Positions 53,050 to 61,863 are shown, counted from the first letter of the stretch. The stretch: 64,000 nucleotides of DNA from PALSA-350 sp963794165 (GCA_963794165.1 CAWCCT010000009.1:62001-126000); one strand, 5' to 3'. The notes: generated by a model not told the origin, from the letters alone. Numbers and translations are program-made.

Positions 53050-54240
53050 ATGATCCATCCATTCCATTGCGTCTTCGGTTGTCTGTTCGTTTTGGCTTCA
53101 ACGGTATCGCTCACCGCCCAGACATTTAAGGTCATTCAGCCGCCGGGTTCCGAGACCGCTTATAGCGCGGGAGTTCTGGCCAACAGCACTCTCTACGTAT
53201 CCGGTCAGGGAAGCTCTGCCAGGAACTTTCCCGAGCAGATGGGCGATGCAATGCGCAAGGTTCAGGCAGTTCTGCGCGGTGCAGAGATGAATTTTGACAA
53301 CGTCGTCTGGATGAATATCTATGTCACGGATGCCCACAACCTGGCGGTCATGGACGACGTCTATTGGCAGCTGATCGGATCAAACCCTCCGGCACGAACC
53401 GTCTTGACGGTTGCTGCTCTGCCCGGCGGAGAGATGGTCGAGATCAACTGCATCGCAGTGGAGGGCGAACGGAAAGCGATCTGGCCTGCAGGTTGGCCGC
53501 AAGGGCCGCGCATCGATCCGCCTGCGATCCAGGCGGGCGAAATGTTGTACCTGTCGGCGCAAGGGGGAAAACCGGATGCTGATTTCTCTACAGAAACCAG
53601 GCAGGCGCTCGAAAACGTGAGCACCATTCTGAATGCCGCCCAGATGAGCACGAAGAACGTTCTGTGGGTGAATCCCTACATGAGTGTCAGCGGTCAGTAT
53701 GACGTGATGGGCAAGGTCTACAAGAGCTACTTTGAATTCGGCAACACACCGGGCCGCGGGACCATTCAAGTGGTCGGTCTTCCCAAAGGACAGCACATCG
53801 TCTTCAGTTGCATTGCCGGGGCGGATCTCAGTAAACGCAAAGCCGTGCGCCCGCGCAACATGCCTCCCAGTTCGACCGCGAGTCCCGGAATCCTCTATGG
53901 CGACACCTTATATCTCTCCGCCAAAGACGGCTTCATCCCTGGTCAAGGCATCGTCACACCGCTTTTTGATTTGCAACTGCGACAGTCCATGCGCAATCTT
54001 CTCGACGGCTTGGAAGAGGTCGACATGGATTTCTCCAATGTCGTCTTCAGCACCGTCTACCTGCGGCAAATGAAGGATAACGCCCAGATGAGTGAGCTTT
54101 ACAACAAGTTCCTGATGCCGCCCTATCCTGCGAGAACAACGCTACAACAGAACTTCGAGAGCGGAAACGAGGCTGCCGAACAGATCTCCTTCATCGCCGT
54201 AAGGCGCCAGCCGGCAAAGACCGACGAAGCCTCACGATGA
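53050..54240 (+). CDS. Exported protein with three tandem RidA/YjgF domains
   Basis: The 396-residue protein has a signal peptide (about 1-24, ending LTAQ) and three successive RidA-like domains (about 27-140, 148-260 and 268-390). Each has the domain's Arg in PPARTVLTVAALPGG (about 115), TPGRGTIQVVGLP (about 236) and YPARTTLQQ (about 360). Canonical RidA is a cytoplasmic trimer of single domains that hydrolyses reactive imines; a secreted three-in-one version resembles a covalently linked trimer. The second domain lacks the Glu that follows in VEINCIAV of the first. AAGGAGCAA precedes ATG 53050. Its stop overlaps the next gene by four bases (ATGA). Confidence 0.87.
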   Translation: MIHPFHCVFGCLFVLASTVSLTAQTFKVIQPPGSETAYSAGVLANSTLYVSGQGSSARNFPEQMGDAMRKVQAVLRGAEMNFDNVVWMNIYVTDAHNLAVMDDVYWQLIGSNPPARTVLTVAALPGGEMVEINCIAVEGERKAIWPAGWPQGPRIDPPAIQAGEMLYLSAQGGKPDADFSTETRQALENVSTILNAAQMSTKNVLWVNPYMSVSGQYDVMGKVYKSYFEFGNTPGRGTIQVVGLPKGQHIVFSCIAGADLSKRKAVRPRNMPPSSTASPGILYGDTLYLSAKDGFIPGQGIVTPLFDLQLRQSMRNLLDGLEEVDMDFSNVVFSTVYLRQMKDNAQMSELYNKFLMPPYPARTTLQQNFESGNEAAEQISFIAVRRQPAKTDEASR

Positions 54241-55580
54241 AAGCCCTTGCCATTTCTTGTTTGCTTGTCACCATGGCTGCCGGAAGCGCTTCTGCCTGCG
54301 AGGTGCACCCGGTAGTCTTCGAAGGCTGGCAAGCGGAGCAGGTTGCGAATGCCTGGGTGCAATTGACCTTTGTTCCGCAGCTGGGCGGCCGGCTGATGCA
54401 GGTTACTTTCAACGGGCACGCCTATCTGTTTGTAAACCCGGTCTACAAGGGAAAGTATGTCTCTCCGGCCGAGGCCGCCGGCCGCTGGATTAACTATGGC
54501 GGTGACAAAATATGGCCTTTGCCCGAGGGCAATGATGACGAGCAACACTGGCAGGGCGCTTCTACTCCTCTGGATGACGGTGCTTACGCGTTCTCAGTCC
54601 TCGCCCAGGGTGCGCGATGCACCGTGCGCCTGGAGGGTCCGCCGGATCCGCCCACGGGTCTGCAATATACCCGCGAGGTCAGCATAGGCAGCGATTCTCC
54701 TGAGATCTCCTTTCACGCCATCACGAAAAACTTCACCGGCCACTCCATCACCTGGTCAGTACAGTCGGTGTCCCAGTACAACCTTTCCGATGCCGGCGAC
54801 CCCACGCAGTACAATCACGACTTTTACGCGTTTACTCCGCTCAACCCCAACTCGGCCTATTTGTTGGGCTACCATGCACGAGATGGACTCGCTAACGATC
54901 CCTCGTATAGCGTCAAGGATGGCTTGTTCCGCCTGAATTGGAAGTATCTGGAAAGCGAAGTGTGGCTTGACTCGGTAGCTGGTTGGGTTGCGCTGGTTGA
55001 CGGCGCAACGCACTATGCAATGGTCGAAAAAACCAAACACATCGCGGGTGCCGATTATCCCAGCAAAGCCACCGTCATCTTCTATAAGAATGGTCCTACT
55101 GTGGAGCTGAACGCGAAGGGCATGCCATACCTGACATCGACCAAGCTAGAAGAGACGCCGTACTACATGGAAGCGGAGTTGAATAGCCCTATGGTTGTGC
55201 TGGGTCCGGGTGAGACGTATGCCTTCGATACCAACTGGTTTCCCTCACGTTTGCATGGCGACTTCAGCACTGTGACCGACGCGGGCCTGGTGGCCCAGCC
55301 ACTCACTGCCCGGCGCACTGCCGTCAGGGTCGAGCTCTCTGGCAGCTTTGGCGTCTTCTTTCCTGGAGAGCTCAAGGCTTTCCTCTACGACGAAAAAGGC
55401 GTAGGAACGAGCGAGGTGCCGTTACAGGCGGTTCGCCCCCAGGAGCCTGTGGTCCTTCATCAGACCATTGCGGCGCCCGGGAACATATCGCGGGTTTCTA
55501 TTCACCTCATCGACAGCAGCGGGGTCGATCGCGGAGCTCTGGGAGAGGTATTCGTTACCATCAACGATGAAGGGCATTAA
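54237..55580 (+). CDS. Exported DUF4380-like protein
   Basis: The 447-residue protein starts at an ATG overlapping the RidA gene and has a signal peptide (about 1-21, ending SASA). The mature part has LGGRLMQVTFNGHAYLFVN (about 50-68), WINYGGDKIWPLPEG (about 83-97) and LQYTREVSIGSDSPEISFH (about 141-159), the pattern of DUF4380, a beta-sandwich family related to galactose-mutarotase-like folds. Its activity is unknown, although a sugar mutarotase-like role would fit the neighbouring genes; this is inference. The PQQ-dehydrogenase gene follows immediately. Confidence 0.8.
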   Translation: MKALAISCLLVTMAAGSASACEVHPVVFEGWQAEQVANAWVQLTFVPQLGGRLMQVTFNGHAYLFVNPVYKGKYVSPAEAAGRWINYGGDKIWPLPEGNDDEQHWQGASTPLDDGAYAFSVLAQGARCTVRLEGPPDPPTGLQYTREVSIGSDSPEISFHAITKNFTGHSITWSVQSVSQYNLSDAGDPTQYNHDFYAFTPLNPNSAYLLGYHARDGLANDPSYSVKDGLFRLNWKYLESEVWLDSVAGWVALVDGATHYAMVEKTKHIAGADYPSKATVIFYKNGPTVELNAKGMPYLTSTKLEETPYYMEAELNSPMVVLGPGETYAFDTNWFPSRLHGDFSTVTDAGLVAQPLTARRTAVRVELSGSFGVFFPGELKAFLYDEKGVGTSEVPLQAVRPQEPVVLHQTIAAPGNISRVSIHLIDSSGVDRGALGEVFVTINDEGH

Positions 55581-55584
55581 GCGC

Positions 55585-57147
55585 ATGAAGCTAGGTCGAC
55601 TGTTGGTGATGGCTATTTGCGCCTGTACATATGCGTCGGCTCAGATCAACGCCGATTGGCCCTCTTACAATGGCGATTACACAGGGAGACGCTTCAGCAG
55701 TCTTGCCCAAATTACTCCGCAGAATGTTGCGCATCTGCAGGCACAGTGGGTCTTTCATACCAAAACTCCCGGAGTCTTGGAAGCGACGCCGGTGGTGGTG
55801 AAGGGCATCATGTACGTTACCGGATCGAATGATGCGTTTGCCCTTAGCGCGCAAACGGGCGAAGTGCTCTGGCACTATTCCCGGCCCATCTCGAGAGGCC
55901 TGATCGATGACGCCTCCGGGCACATCAACCGGGGCGTCGCCATATCGGGCGATCGACTGTACATGGAGACAGACAATGCACATCTGCTCTGCCTTGATAA
56001 TCGGTCCGGCAACCTCATCTGGGACGTGCCGTACGCCGACTGGAATAAAAACTATGGCGGCACTGGCGCTCCGCTCCTCCTCAAGGACAAGGTATTGGTT
56101 GCAGCCTCGGGTGGAGATGATGGAGTGCGCGGGTTTCTCGCCGCCTACGATGCCACGACTGGAAAATTAGCCTGGCGCTTGTGGACCATCCCAGCTCCGG
56201 GAGAACCTGGATCATCCAGCTGGCCTGGCGATACCTACCTTCACGGCGGCGGCAATGCATGGATGCCCGGCACGTATGATCACGAGCTAAACACCCTCTA
56301 CTGGGGCACCGGCAATGCCGCGCCGGACTTTGACGGGAGCGTTCGGCCCGGGGATGATCTTTACACCTCGAGTTTGCTCGCCATTGATCCCGATACCGGC
56401 AAGCTGAAATGGTACTTTCAATTCACTCCCCATGATCTATATGACTATGACGCCGTGGAAACCCCCGTCCTCGTCGACATGGACTATCAGGGCCATCCCA
56501 GAAAGCTTATCGTCGAGGCGAACCGTAACGGATACGTTTATGTGCTGGATCGAACCAATGGAAAATTCCTGTCGGCCACCCAGTTCATCGAGCGGCTGAC
56601 CTGGGCCAAGGGGGTCGATGCGAACGGACGCCCGATATACTCTGACTTGCAGCCCAGTGCAGACGGGACGCTCATTTGCCCCGGCATCGAAGGCGCTACT
56701 AATTGGTATTCACCCTCGTACAGCGAGACTACGCGCTTGTTCTATTTCGTGGCTCTTGAGGATTGCTCAATCTATTCTCGCAAACCCGCGGCATTTGAAG
56801 AGGGTAAGGAGTATTACTCCACCGGAACCAAGCGCGATCCAAACGAGAAGAGTAAGCAGACGCTTCTTTCCTTCGATCCGCGGACCAGTACGTTTGTCTG
56901 GCGTTATCCTCAGGCGGGCGATTCTCACGGCTATGGCGGCGTTATGACGACAGCGACCGGCCTATTATTTTTCGGCGATAACCAGGGCTTTTTCGAGGCC
57001 GCTGATGCGAGCACAGGAAAATCATTGTGGCACTTCAATACCGGCCAGACCCTGCATGCCTCTCCGATGAGTTACGCAGTTGGCGGCAGCCAATATGTAG
57101 CCATCGCTTCTGGCAGCGATCTATTCAGTTTCGCCTTGCCTCGATAA
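55585..57147 (+). CDS. Periplasmic PQQ-dependent dehydrogenase (quinoprotein)
   Basis: ATG 55585 has AAGGG upstream; an ATG at 55567 would overlap the preceding gene. The 520-residue protein has a signal peptide (about 1-20) and an eight-bladed propeller starting DWPSYNGDYTGRRFSSLAQI (about 23-42). Typical blades and the site TPHDLYDYDAVETPVLVDM (about 284-302, with Asp pairs in the DYDA motif) identify the PQQ alcohol/glucose dehydrogenase family. No cytochrome domain is fused, so electrons probably go to the dihaem cytochrome encoded at the start of the run. The substrate is unknown; aldoses and amino sugars are used by relatives. Confidence 0.9.
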   Translation: MKLGRLLVMAICACTYASAQINADWPSYNGDYTGRRFSSLAQITPQNVAHLQAQWVFHTKTPGVLEATPVVVKGIMYVTGSNDAFALSAQTGEVLWHYSRPISRGLIDDASGHINRGVAISGDRLYMETDNAHLLCLDNRSGNLIWDVPYADWNKNYGGTGAPLLLKDKVLVAASGGDDGVRGFLAAYDATTGKLAWRLWTIPAPGEPGSSSWPGDTYLHGGGNAWMPGTYDHELNTLYWGTGNAAPDFDGSVRPGDDLYTSSLLAIDPDTGKLKWYFQFTPHDLYDYDAVETPVLVDMDYQGHPRKLIVEANRNGYVYVLDRTNGKFLSATQFIERLTWAKGVDANGRPIYSDLQPSADGTLICPGIEGATNWYSPSYSETTRLFYFVALEDCSIYSRKPAAFEEGKEYYSTGTKRDPNEKSKQTLLSFDPRTSTFVWRYPQAGDSHGYGGVMTTATGLLFFGDNQGFFEAADASTGKSLWHFNTGQTLHASPMSYAVGGSQYVAIASGSDLFSFALPR

Positions 57148-57150
57148 GAA

Positions 57151-57509
57151 AAAACATTCCCAAGAAAGGTCCGCTGAACCGCAGGTCCCTCGACTCCGCT
57201 CGGGATGACAAAAGGAAGGGCGACGCTTTGGTCGGCATTGGTTGCTGGTTGACAACCGCAGGTCCCTCGACTGCGCGCGGGATGATAAAGGAAAGGACGA
57301 GGCTTCCATGGAGAACGGTTGCTGAACAGCAACTGTTTCTCATCCGGAACCCACTGAATTGTCATCCCGACCGGAGCGTAGCGGAGTGGAGGGACCTGCG
57401 GTTGTACTCAACCAGCAACCAATGCCGACCAAAACGTCGCCCTCCCCTTTGTCATCCCGAGCGAAGCCGAGGGACCTGCAGTTCAGCGGACCTTTCTTGG
57501 GAATGTTTT
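57151..57509. repeat. Large inverted repeat built from GGTCCCTCG-type units
   Basis: Left arm 57151-57285 and right arm 57362-57509 are imperfect reverse complements over about 135-148 bases, separated by about 76 bases. Each arm contains two copies of a palindromic unit, CCGCAGGTCCCTCGACTCCG then CTCGGGATGA. Outer ends are AAAACATTCCCAAGAAAGGT and its exact complement. It lies exactly between the convergent PQQ-dehydrogenase and S1 genes and would be a strong structure on either transcript. It is unrelated in sequence to the GGGTGCCCC family. Confidence 0.92.
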
Positions 57510-57520
57510 CGACCCGAGCC

Positions 57521-59197
57521 TTACACCAACTCCAGATCAATCTTCCTGGCATCCGCCTCTACCCTGGCAATCCGGAAACTGCGAATCTGCCCTGTACTGA
57601 TCGCCTCGGGCTTCACTGCGGCGCTGCTAGGACCGCCTTTCCACCGCGCCTTCAACATCGAACTAAGCGACGACAGGTCCACTTTCCCCTCAACTGGCGC
57701 CGGCGCCGCCTCGGGGCTCTCCGTGCTCATTCGCCACACCCCCTCGATGCCCTCGCCTAATCCCACCCTGGCCAATCCCTGCCCAACTTCAAGAATGCGG
57801 CCTGTGACCACACTGCCCACCGGATGCTCGCCGAGATACTCCTCCACCGTAACCGACGTCTTTTGCTTCATGCTCAGCCGCACCTGACGCTTCGCCTTAT
57901 CCACTTCCAGCACCTGGGCCTTCACCACTTGACCCATCCGGAGCACATCCTGCGGATGATGAATGTGCTTCTCAGAGCTGATCTCACTTACATGGACCAT
58001 GCCCTCGACCCCGTCCGCGAGCTGCACAAACGCGCCGAACTTCGTGAAGCTGGTAACCGGTCCTTCGATCGCAGAGCCCGCGGGGAACTTCTGCTCCACC
58101 TCCGCCCACGGATCGCCCAACGTCTGTTTGAGGCCCAGGGAAAGACGGCGTTCGCCCATATTGATTCCCAGGACCACCGCTTCCACCGTGTCGCCCTGCT
58201 TGAGCACGTCGCTCGCCTTCCGCACCTTCTTGGCCCAGGACATCTCCGATAGGTGGATCAAACCCTCTACGCCTGGCTCTATCTCGACAAAAGCCCCAAA
58301 ATCCGCCACCCGCGTCACCACGCCGTGCACACGATCACCCGCCTTCAGCGCAAGCGCATCCCACGGGTGCGGCAAGAGCTGCTTCATGCCCACCGAGATA
58401 CGCTGCTTCTCGGGGTCAATCTTCAGAACTTTGACCTCGATTTGCTGGCCTACGGAAAGCACATCTTCCGCCTTGTTGACCCGGCCCCAGGCGATCTCGC
58501 CCACATGGAGCAAAGCATCCACACCGCCTATATCCACGAACGCTCCATAGCCAGTGAGGCTGCGCACCTCGCCGTGCACCGTTTCGCCCTCTTTGAGCTC
58601 ACCGTACCGGCGCTCTTTGGTGGAGCGCTCTTCCTCTTCCGCGAGAACGCGGCGGTCCACCACCACGTCTTCTTCGGTAACTTCCAGTTTGATAATGCGG
58701 CAGCGGACCTGCTGCCCCACCAGTTTTTCCAGCTCCGCAGCGTCGCGAGCGCCGCTGCGCGAGGCAGGCAGAAAGGCTCGCACGCCAACATCCACGGTCA
58801 ATCCGCCCTTCACCAGGCCGGTCACCGTGCCTGAGATCGGCGCCTTCTCGGTAAAGGCCCGCTCCAGCGCGGACCAGTCCCGAGGCTGCTCTACTCTGAA
58901 GCGCGAAAGCTCGTAGTAGCCTTCCGGGTTGCGGCCCTTGACTGCGACCAGAAACTTATCGCCAGGTTTTACAGGTTCGTTCGCACTCTGGAAGGGCGCC
59001 AGAGGCAACACTCCCTCAGTCTTGTAGCCGATGTCGAGGTACACCGAGTCGACAGAGACGGCGACCACCGTCGCATCGATTTGTCTGCTTTCCGTTTGGC
59101 GCGCATGGCTCTGCTCATACTCGGAGAAAATTGCGTCGAACGATTCGCCGCTCTCCAAGTCCGGGTTGTCGGGGTGTGAACTACCGCTGGTAGGCAT
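57521..59197 (-). CDS. rpsA: S1 RNA-binding domain protein (ribosomal protein S1 family)
   Basis: The 558-residue protein has six S1 OB-fold repeats, starting at about residues 39, 119, 206, 291, 378 and 463, with the S1 signature GYGAFVDIGG in repeat 3 and FGAFVEIEPGVEGLIHLSEM in repeat 4. Six repeats and the length match ribosomal protein S1, which brings mRNA to the 30S subunit. The usual cmk neighbour is absent; instead the gene lies 15 bases downstream of an HtrA protease gene. It may be the ribosomal protein or a second S1-family protein. The symbol is given for the family. Confidence 0.8.
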   Translation of the reverse strand: MPTSGSSHPDNPDLESGESFDAIFSEYEQSHARQTESRQIDATVVAVSVDSVYLDIGYKTEGVLPLAPFQSANEPVKPGDKFLVAVKGRNPEGYYELSRFRVEQPRDWSALERAFTEKAPISGTVTGLVKGGLTVDVGVRAFLPASRSGARDAAELEKLVGQQVRCRIIKLEVTEEDVVVDRRVLAEEEERSTKERRYGELKEGETVHGEVRSLTGYGAFVDIGGVDALLHVGEIAWGRVNKAEDVLSVGQQIEVKVLKIDPEKQRISVGMKQLLPHPWDALALKAGDRVHGVVTRVADFGAFVEIEPGVEGLIHLSEMSWAKKVRKASDVLKQGDTVEAVVLGINMGERRLSLGLKQTLGDPWAEVEQKFPAGSAIEGPVTSFTKFGAFVQLADGVEGMVHVSEISSEKHIHHPQDVLRMGQVVKAQVLEVDKAKRQVRLSMKQKTSVTVEEYLGEHPVGSVVTGRILEVGQGLARVGLGEGIEGVWRMSTESPEAAPAPVEGKVDLSSLSSMLKARWKGGPSSAAVKPEAISTGQIRSFRIARVEADARKIDLELV

Positions 59198-59212
59198 GGA
59201 TCCTGATTGGGC

Positions 59213-60226
59213 TCAGGATACCACCTCGTCCTCTTCCCGTTCCCGGGGCACGATCATGAGGTGCTTAAGCGCGGTGCCGCGGAGCAGGCTCACGTTCTGC
59301 GGCTTACCTGCGCGCTCCGTGGTTAACAAACGGTGCAGGTCGTCGATGCCTCCCACCGGCTGACCCGCAAAACCTATAATCACGTCGCCTTCCTCCATGC
59401 CCGCCTCAGCGGCGGCCCCGTTCGCTGCCACCGCTGTCGCCATTACGCCCGTAGGCATCGGCAGCTTATATTCATAAGCCAACCGCCGTGGAATGGGCAC
59501 ATTCTGTGCCGCAATCCCGATGGAACTGCGGCGCACCCGCCCGTGCTGCAAAATCTGCGCCACCACGTACTTTGCCGTATCGATCCCCACCGAAAACGAC
59601 AGGCCCTGTGCGCCAAGGATGGTTGCCGTGTTTACTCCGATTACGCAGCCGCCTGAGTCCAGTAGCGGGCCGCCGGAGTTCCCCGGATTGAGCGGCGCAT
59701 CGGTCTGGATAATCTCTTCCATCATGCGCCCGGAAGCGCCGCGCATACTGCGGCCCAGCGCGCTCACCACCCCAGCCGTGACCGAGAACTGAAAGCCGAA
59801 CGGATTGCCCACTGCGATCGCAATCTGCCCAATCTTTAACCGTTTTGAACTGCCCAGCGAGGCCGGCGAGAAGACTGCATGCTCTGTTCGGAGTACGGCG
59901 ATATCCGTATCCCGATCCTCGCCGATAAGCACCGCGCCGCTGCGGCTGCCATCGGTGAAGGTGAGCGAAATCTTCAACGCACGATGAACCACGTGGCTAT
60001 TGGTCAGGATCAAGCCATCAGGAGTAAAAACGAAACCCGAGCCCGAACCCTCCTGGCCCGGCCGGTTCGCCCGCCGTGCGCTTTGCACATCGATTTTGAC
60101 CAGCGAGCCGCTCACTCGCTCGACGGCTTGCGTCACCGCCCGGGAGTAGTTGTCCAGCAGATCGGAGTCGTCCAGGCGGCTCGAAACCGCACCGCCATCG
60201 CCAGAGAGTAAAGATTTGTGTTCCAT
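59213..60226 (-). CDS. HtrA/DegP-like serine protease with PDZ domain (catalytic triad intact)
   Basis: The 337-residue protein has a trypsin-like domain with His in ILTNSHVV (about 78), Asp in RDTDIAVL (about 108) and the nucleophile Ser in PGNSGGPLL (about 184), followed by one PDZ domain (about 240-325). No signal peptide or transmembrane segment is visible, unlike most HtrA proteins. AAAGGAG precedes ATG 60226 and the S1 gene follows 15 bases downstream. The upstream LuxR-type gene, if read with its frameshift, ends 12 bases before this start, indicating one operon. Confidence 0.92.
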   Translation of the reverse strand: MEHKSLLSGDGGAVSSRLDDSDLLDNYSRAVTQAVERVSGSLVKIDVQSARRANRPGQEGSGSGFVFTPDGLILTNSHVVHRALKISLTFTDGSRSGAVLIGEDRDTDIAVLRTEHAVFSPASLGSSKRLKIGQIAIAVGNPFGFQFSVTAGVVSALGRSMRGASGRMMEEIIQTDAPLNPGNSGGPLLDSGGCVIGVNTATILGAQGLSFSVGIDTAKYVVAQILQHGRVRRSSIGIAAQNVPIPRRLAYEYKLPMPTGVMATAVAANGAAAEAGMEEGDVIIGFAGQPVGGIDDLHRLLTTERAGKPQNVSLLRGTALKHLMIVPREREEDEVVS

Positions 60227-60272
60227 TCGCTACTCCTTTAAATTGCGACCAGACCACGCGTCATGCCAATTG

Positions 60273-60878
60273 TCACCGCTTCTGTCCGCGTTCGGGCTCC
60301 GAGTTTGCCAGCACGGAGCTGACATGAAATTTCGCGGTATGCTCCGAAATCTTTAGCTGTGCAGCCACCTGCTTGTTCGTCTGCCCTCGCGCCATCAAAC
60401 GCAACACCTCCACCTCGCGTGTGGTCAGGTCTTCCGTAATGCGCATCACCTCTCCCACGCCGGCAGATGCCCGCGGAAGGGTTACCGCAAAACCCGCTAC
60501 CGTGGCCGAGATAGCCGCGACCAGTTGACGCGCCGTGACCTCCATCGGCAGCACGGAATGTATCCTCATGCGTGCAGCGCTGCGAACTATTGCCGCATTC
60601 GGCTCCGTTGCAAGCAGTACCGCCGGTGTTTCGGTAAATACTTCCTGCAATGCGCGGCGGTTGAACGCCTGGGCCAGGAAGGCCTCTCCCGCCGCAATGA
60701 CAATTACGTCCGGGTTGTCGCTCTGCACGCGAAACAACAGAGTCGAGAGCAGAGCGACGGCCAGCCAATCCAATTCTCGCGCCGTTCGAAGAGAAGAGAA
60801 TTGGCTCGCGTGGACCATGGAGTCCACGGTTGGCAACACCACGAATGGTATTGCACCCGCCTTGTGATCCTCAGCCAC
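60273..60878 (-). CDS. LuxR-type response regulator, C terminus frameshifted
   Basis: The 201-residue frame starts at GTG 60878, overlapping the pseudo-HtrA stop by eight bases. It has a degenerate receiver-like N-terminal part (DVIVIAAGE, about 56-64) and a C-terminal LuxR helix-turn-helix (LTTREVEVLRLMARGQTNKQ, about 150-169, then ISEHTAKFHVSSVLA). The usual continuation KLGARTRTEAVTIG is found in the next frame (down to 60238): adding one A to the AAA run near 60309 restores it and the end GLVAI. Thus either a real truncating frameshift or a homopolymer assembly error. It lies between two HtrA-type genes, so it may control protease or stress expression. Confidence 0.82.
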   Translation of the reverse strand: MAEDHKAGAIPFVVLPTVDSMVHASQFSSLRTARELDWLAVALLSTLLFRVQSDNPDVIVIAAGEAFLAQAFNRRALQEVFTETPAVLLATEPNAAIVRSAARMRIHSVLPMEVTARQLVAAISATVAGFAVTLPRASAGVGEVMRITEDLTTREVEVLRLMARGQTNKQVAAQLKISEHTAKFHVSSVLANSEPERGQKR

Positions 60879-61785
60879 GATCCGCCAGAATAACTGTCAG
60901 ATCCATTCTTACCCCGCCGCGCACAACCGCCACGGCGACCGGATCTCCAACCTTCAGGCTGGAAAGCTTATGCTGAACATCGTGCACATTGTGAACCAGG
61001 TGCCCGTCGACCGACAGCAACAGATCGCCCACCAGGATGCTGGCCTTTGCAGCAGGCGCATTGGGCTCTACGTGCAACACCAGCAAAGCCTCATCGACCC
61101 CCTCGCCGAACAACGAGCGCTGAGCCTCGGGTACTGGAACAGCCTGCATGGCAGCGCCGAGAAAGGGGCGAGGCACATGGCCCCGTTCGAGAATGGCATC
61201 CACTACTCGATCGATGGTCGCTGCCGGCACAGTGATGACCGCATTGCGCGCCAGAGCTGAACTGTTGATGCCCAAAACGCGCCGCCCTTCGTCCACCAGC
61301 GCGCTGCCGGACTGGCCTACGTAGAGCTGCAGATCCGGACGAATCAGCGAATCCATCTGACCACCGCGCCAAGTGCGCCAGGCGCTGCCGAGGCGGGCGA
61401 TGATTCCCGAGCTGGCCGATATGTCGCCCAGAGCGGAACGGCCAACGGCTAGCACCAACTCGCCCACGCGCGCCGGCTGGGCGCTGGTCTTGGCCGGCTG
61501 GCCGGTGCCTGCGTCAACGCGAAGAACCGCCAGATCGGTTCCCGCATCCGTGCCGGCGAGCGTGGCCTGCAGTGGTCCACCCTGCTGGGCCACTCGTAGC
61601 GAGTCGCTGCGGCGGAGTCCTTGACGCACCGTCACAATTACGCCCGCTCGCCAAACCACCCCGCTCGAGGTGGAACGGCCGCCTCCATGCACCGTCACGA
61701 TGCTGCCCTGAACGGCTTCAATTGTTTCCGTTATTTGTTTGGAGAGCCCGCTCCAAACCCCTGCGTTCTGCGTTGCTGCTTCCAT
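60871..61785 (-). CDS. HtrA-like PDZ protein with Gln in place of the catalytic His (probable pseudoprotease)
   Basis: ATG 61785 has GGGAGAAG upstream and gives 304 residues. The trypsin-like domain aligns with its neighbour: SSGVVWRAGVIVTVRQGLRR has Gln 55 where the neighbour has the catalytic His of ILTNSHVV. The Asp (TDLAVL, about 84) and Ser (VGQSGSAL, about 159) are present, but GNSGG has become GQSGS. A PDZ domain follows (about 210-300). Loss of the His should abolish proteolysis. There is no signal peptide. It is upstream of, and overlaps, the LuxR-type gene, in one operon with the active HtrA. Confidence 0.88.
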   Translation of the reverse strand: MEAATQNAGVWSGLSKQITETIEAVQGSIVTVHGGGRSTSSGVVWRAGVIVTVRQGLRRSDSLRVAQQGGPLQATLAGTDAGTDLAVLRVDAGTGQPAKTSAQPARVGELVLAVGRSALGDISASSGIIARLGSAWRTWRGGQMDSLIRPDLQLYVGQSGSALVDEGRRVLGINSSALARNAVITVPAATIDRVVDAILERGHVPRPFLGAAMQAVPVPEAQRSLFGEGVDEALLVLHVEPNAPAAKASILVGDLLLSVDGHLVHNVHDVQHKLSSLKVGDPVAVAVVRGGVRMDLTVILADRG

Positions 61786-61863
61786 GATCTTCTCCCATAA
61801 GAGGACAAGATCATGCTGACACTTACGTGGGCTGCGCACATCGCCCATATGACTAGGGTCTGA

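Noticed and set aside
57072..57887. Frames across the GGTCCCTCG inverted repeat
   Set aside because: Long open frames on both strands are by-products of the GC-rich repeat and of the S1 gene on the opposite strand.
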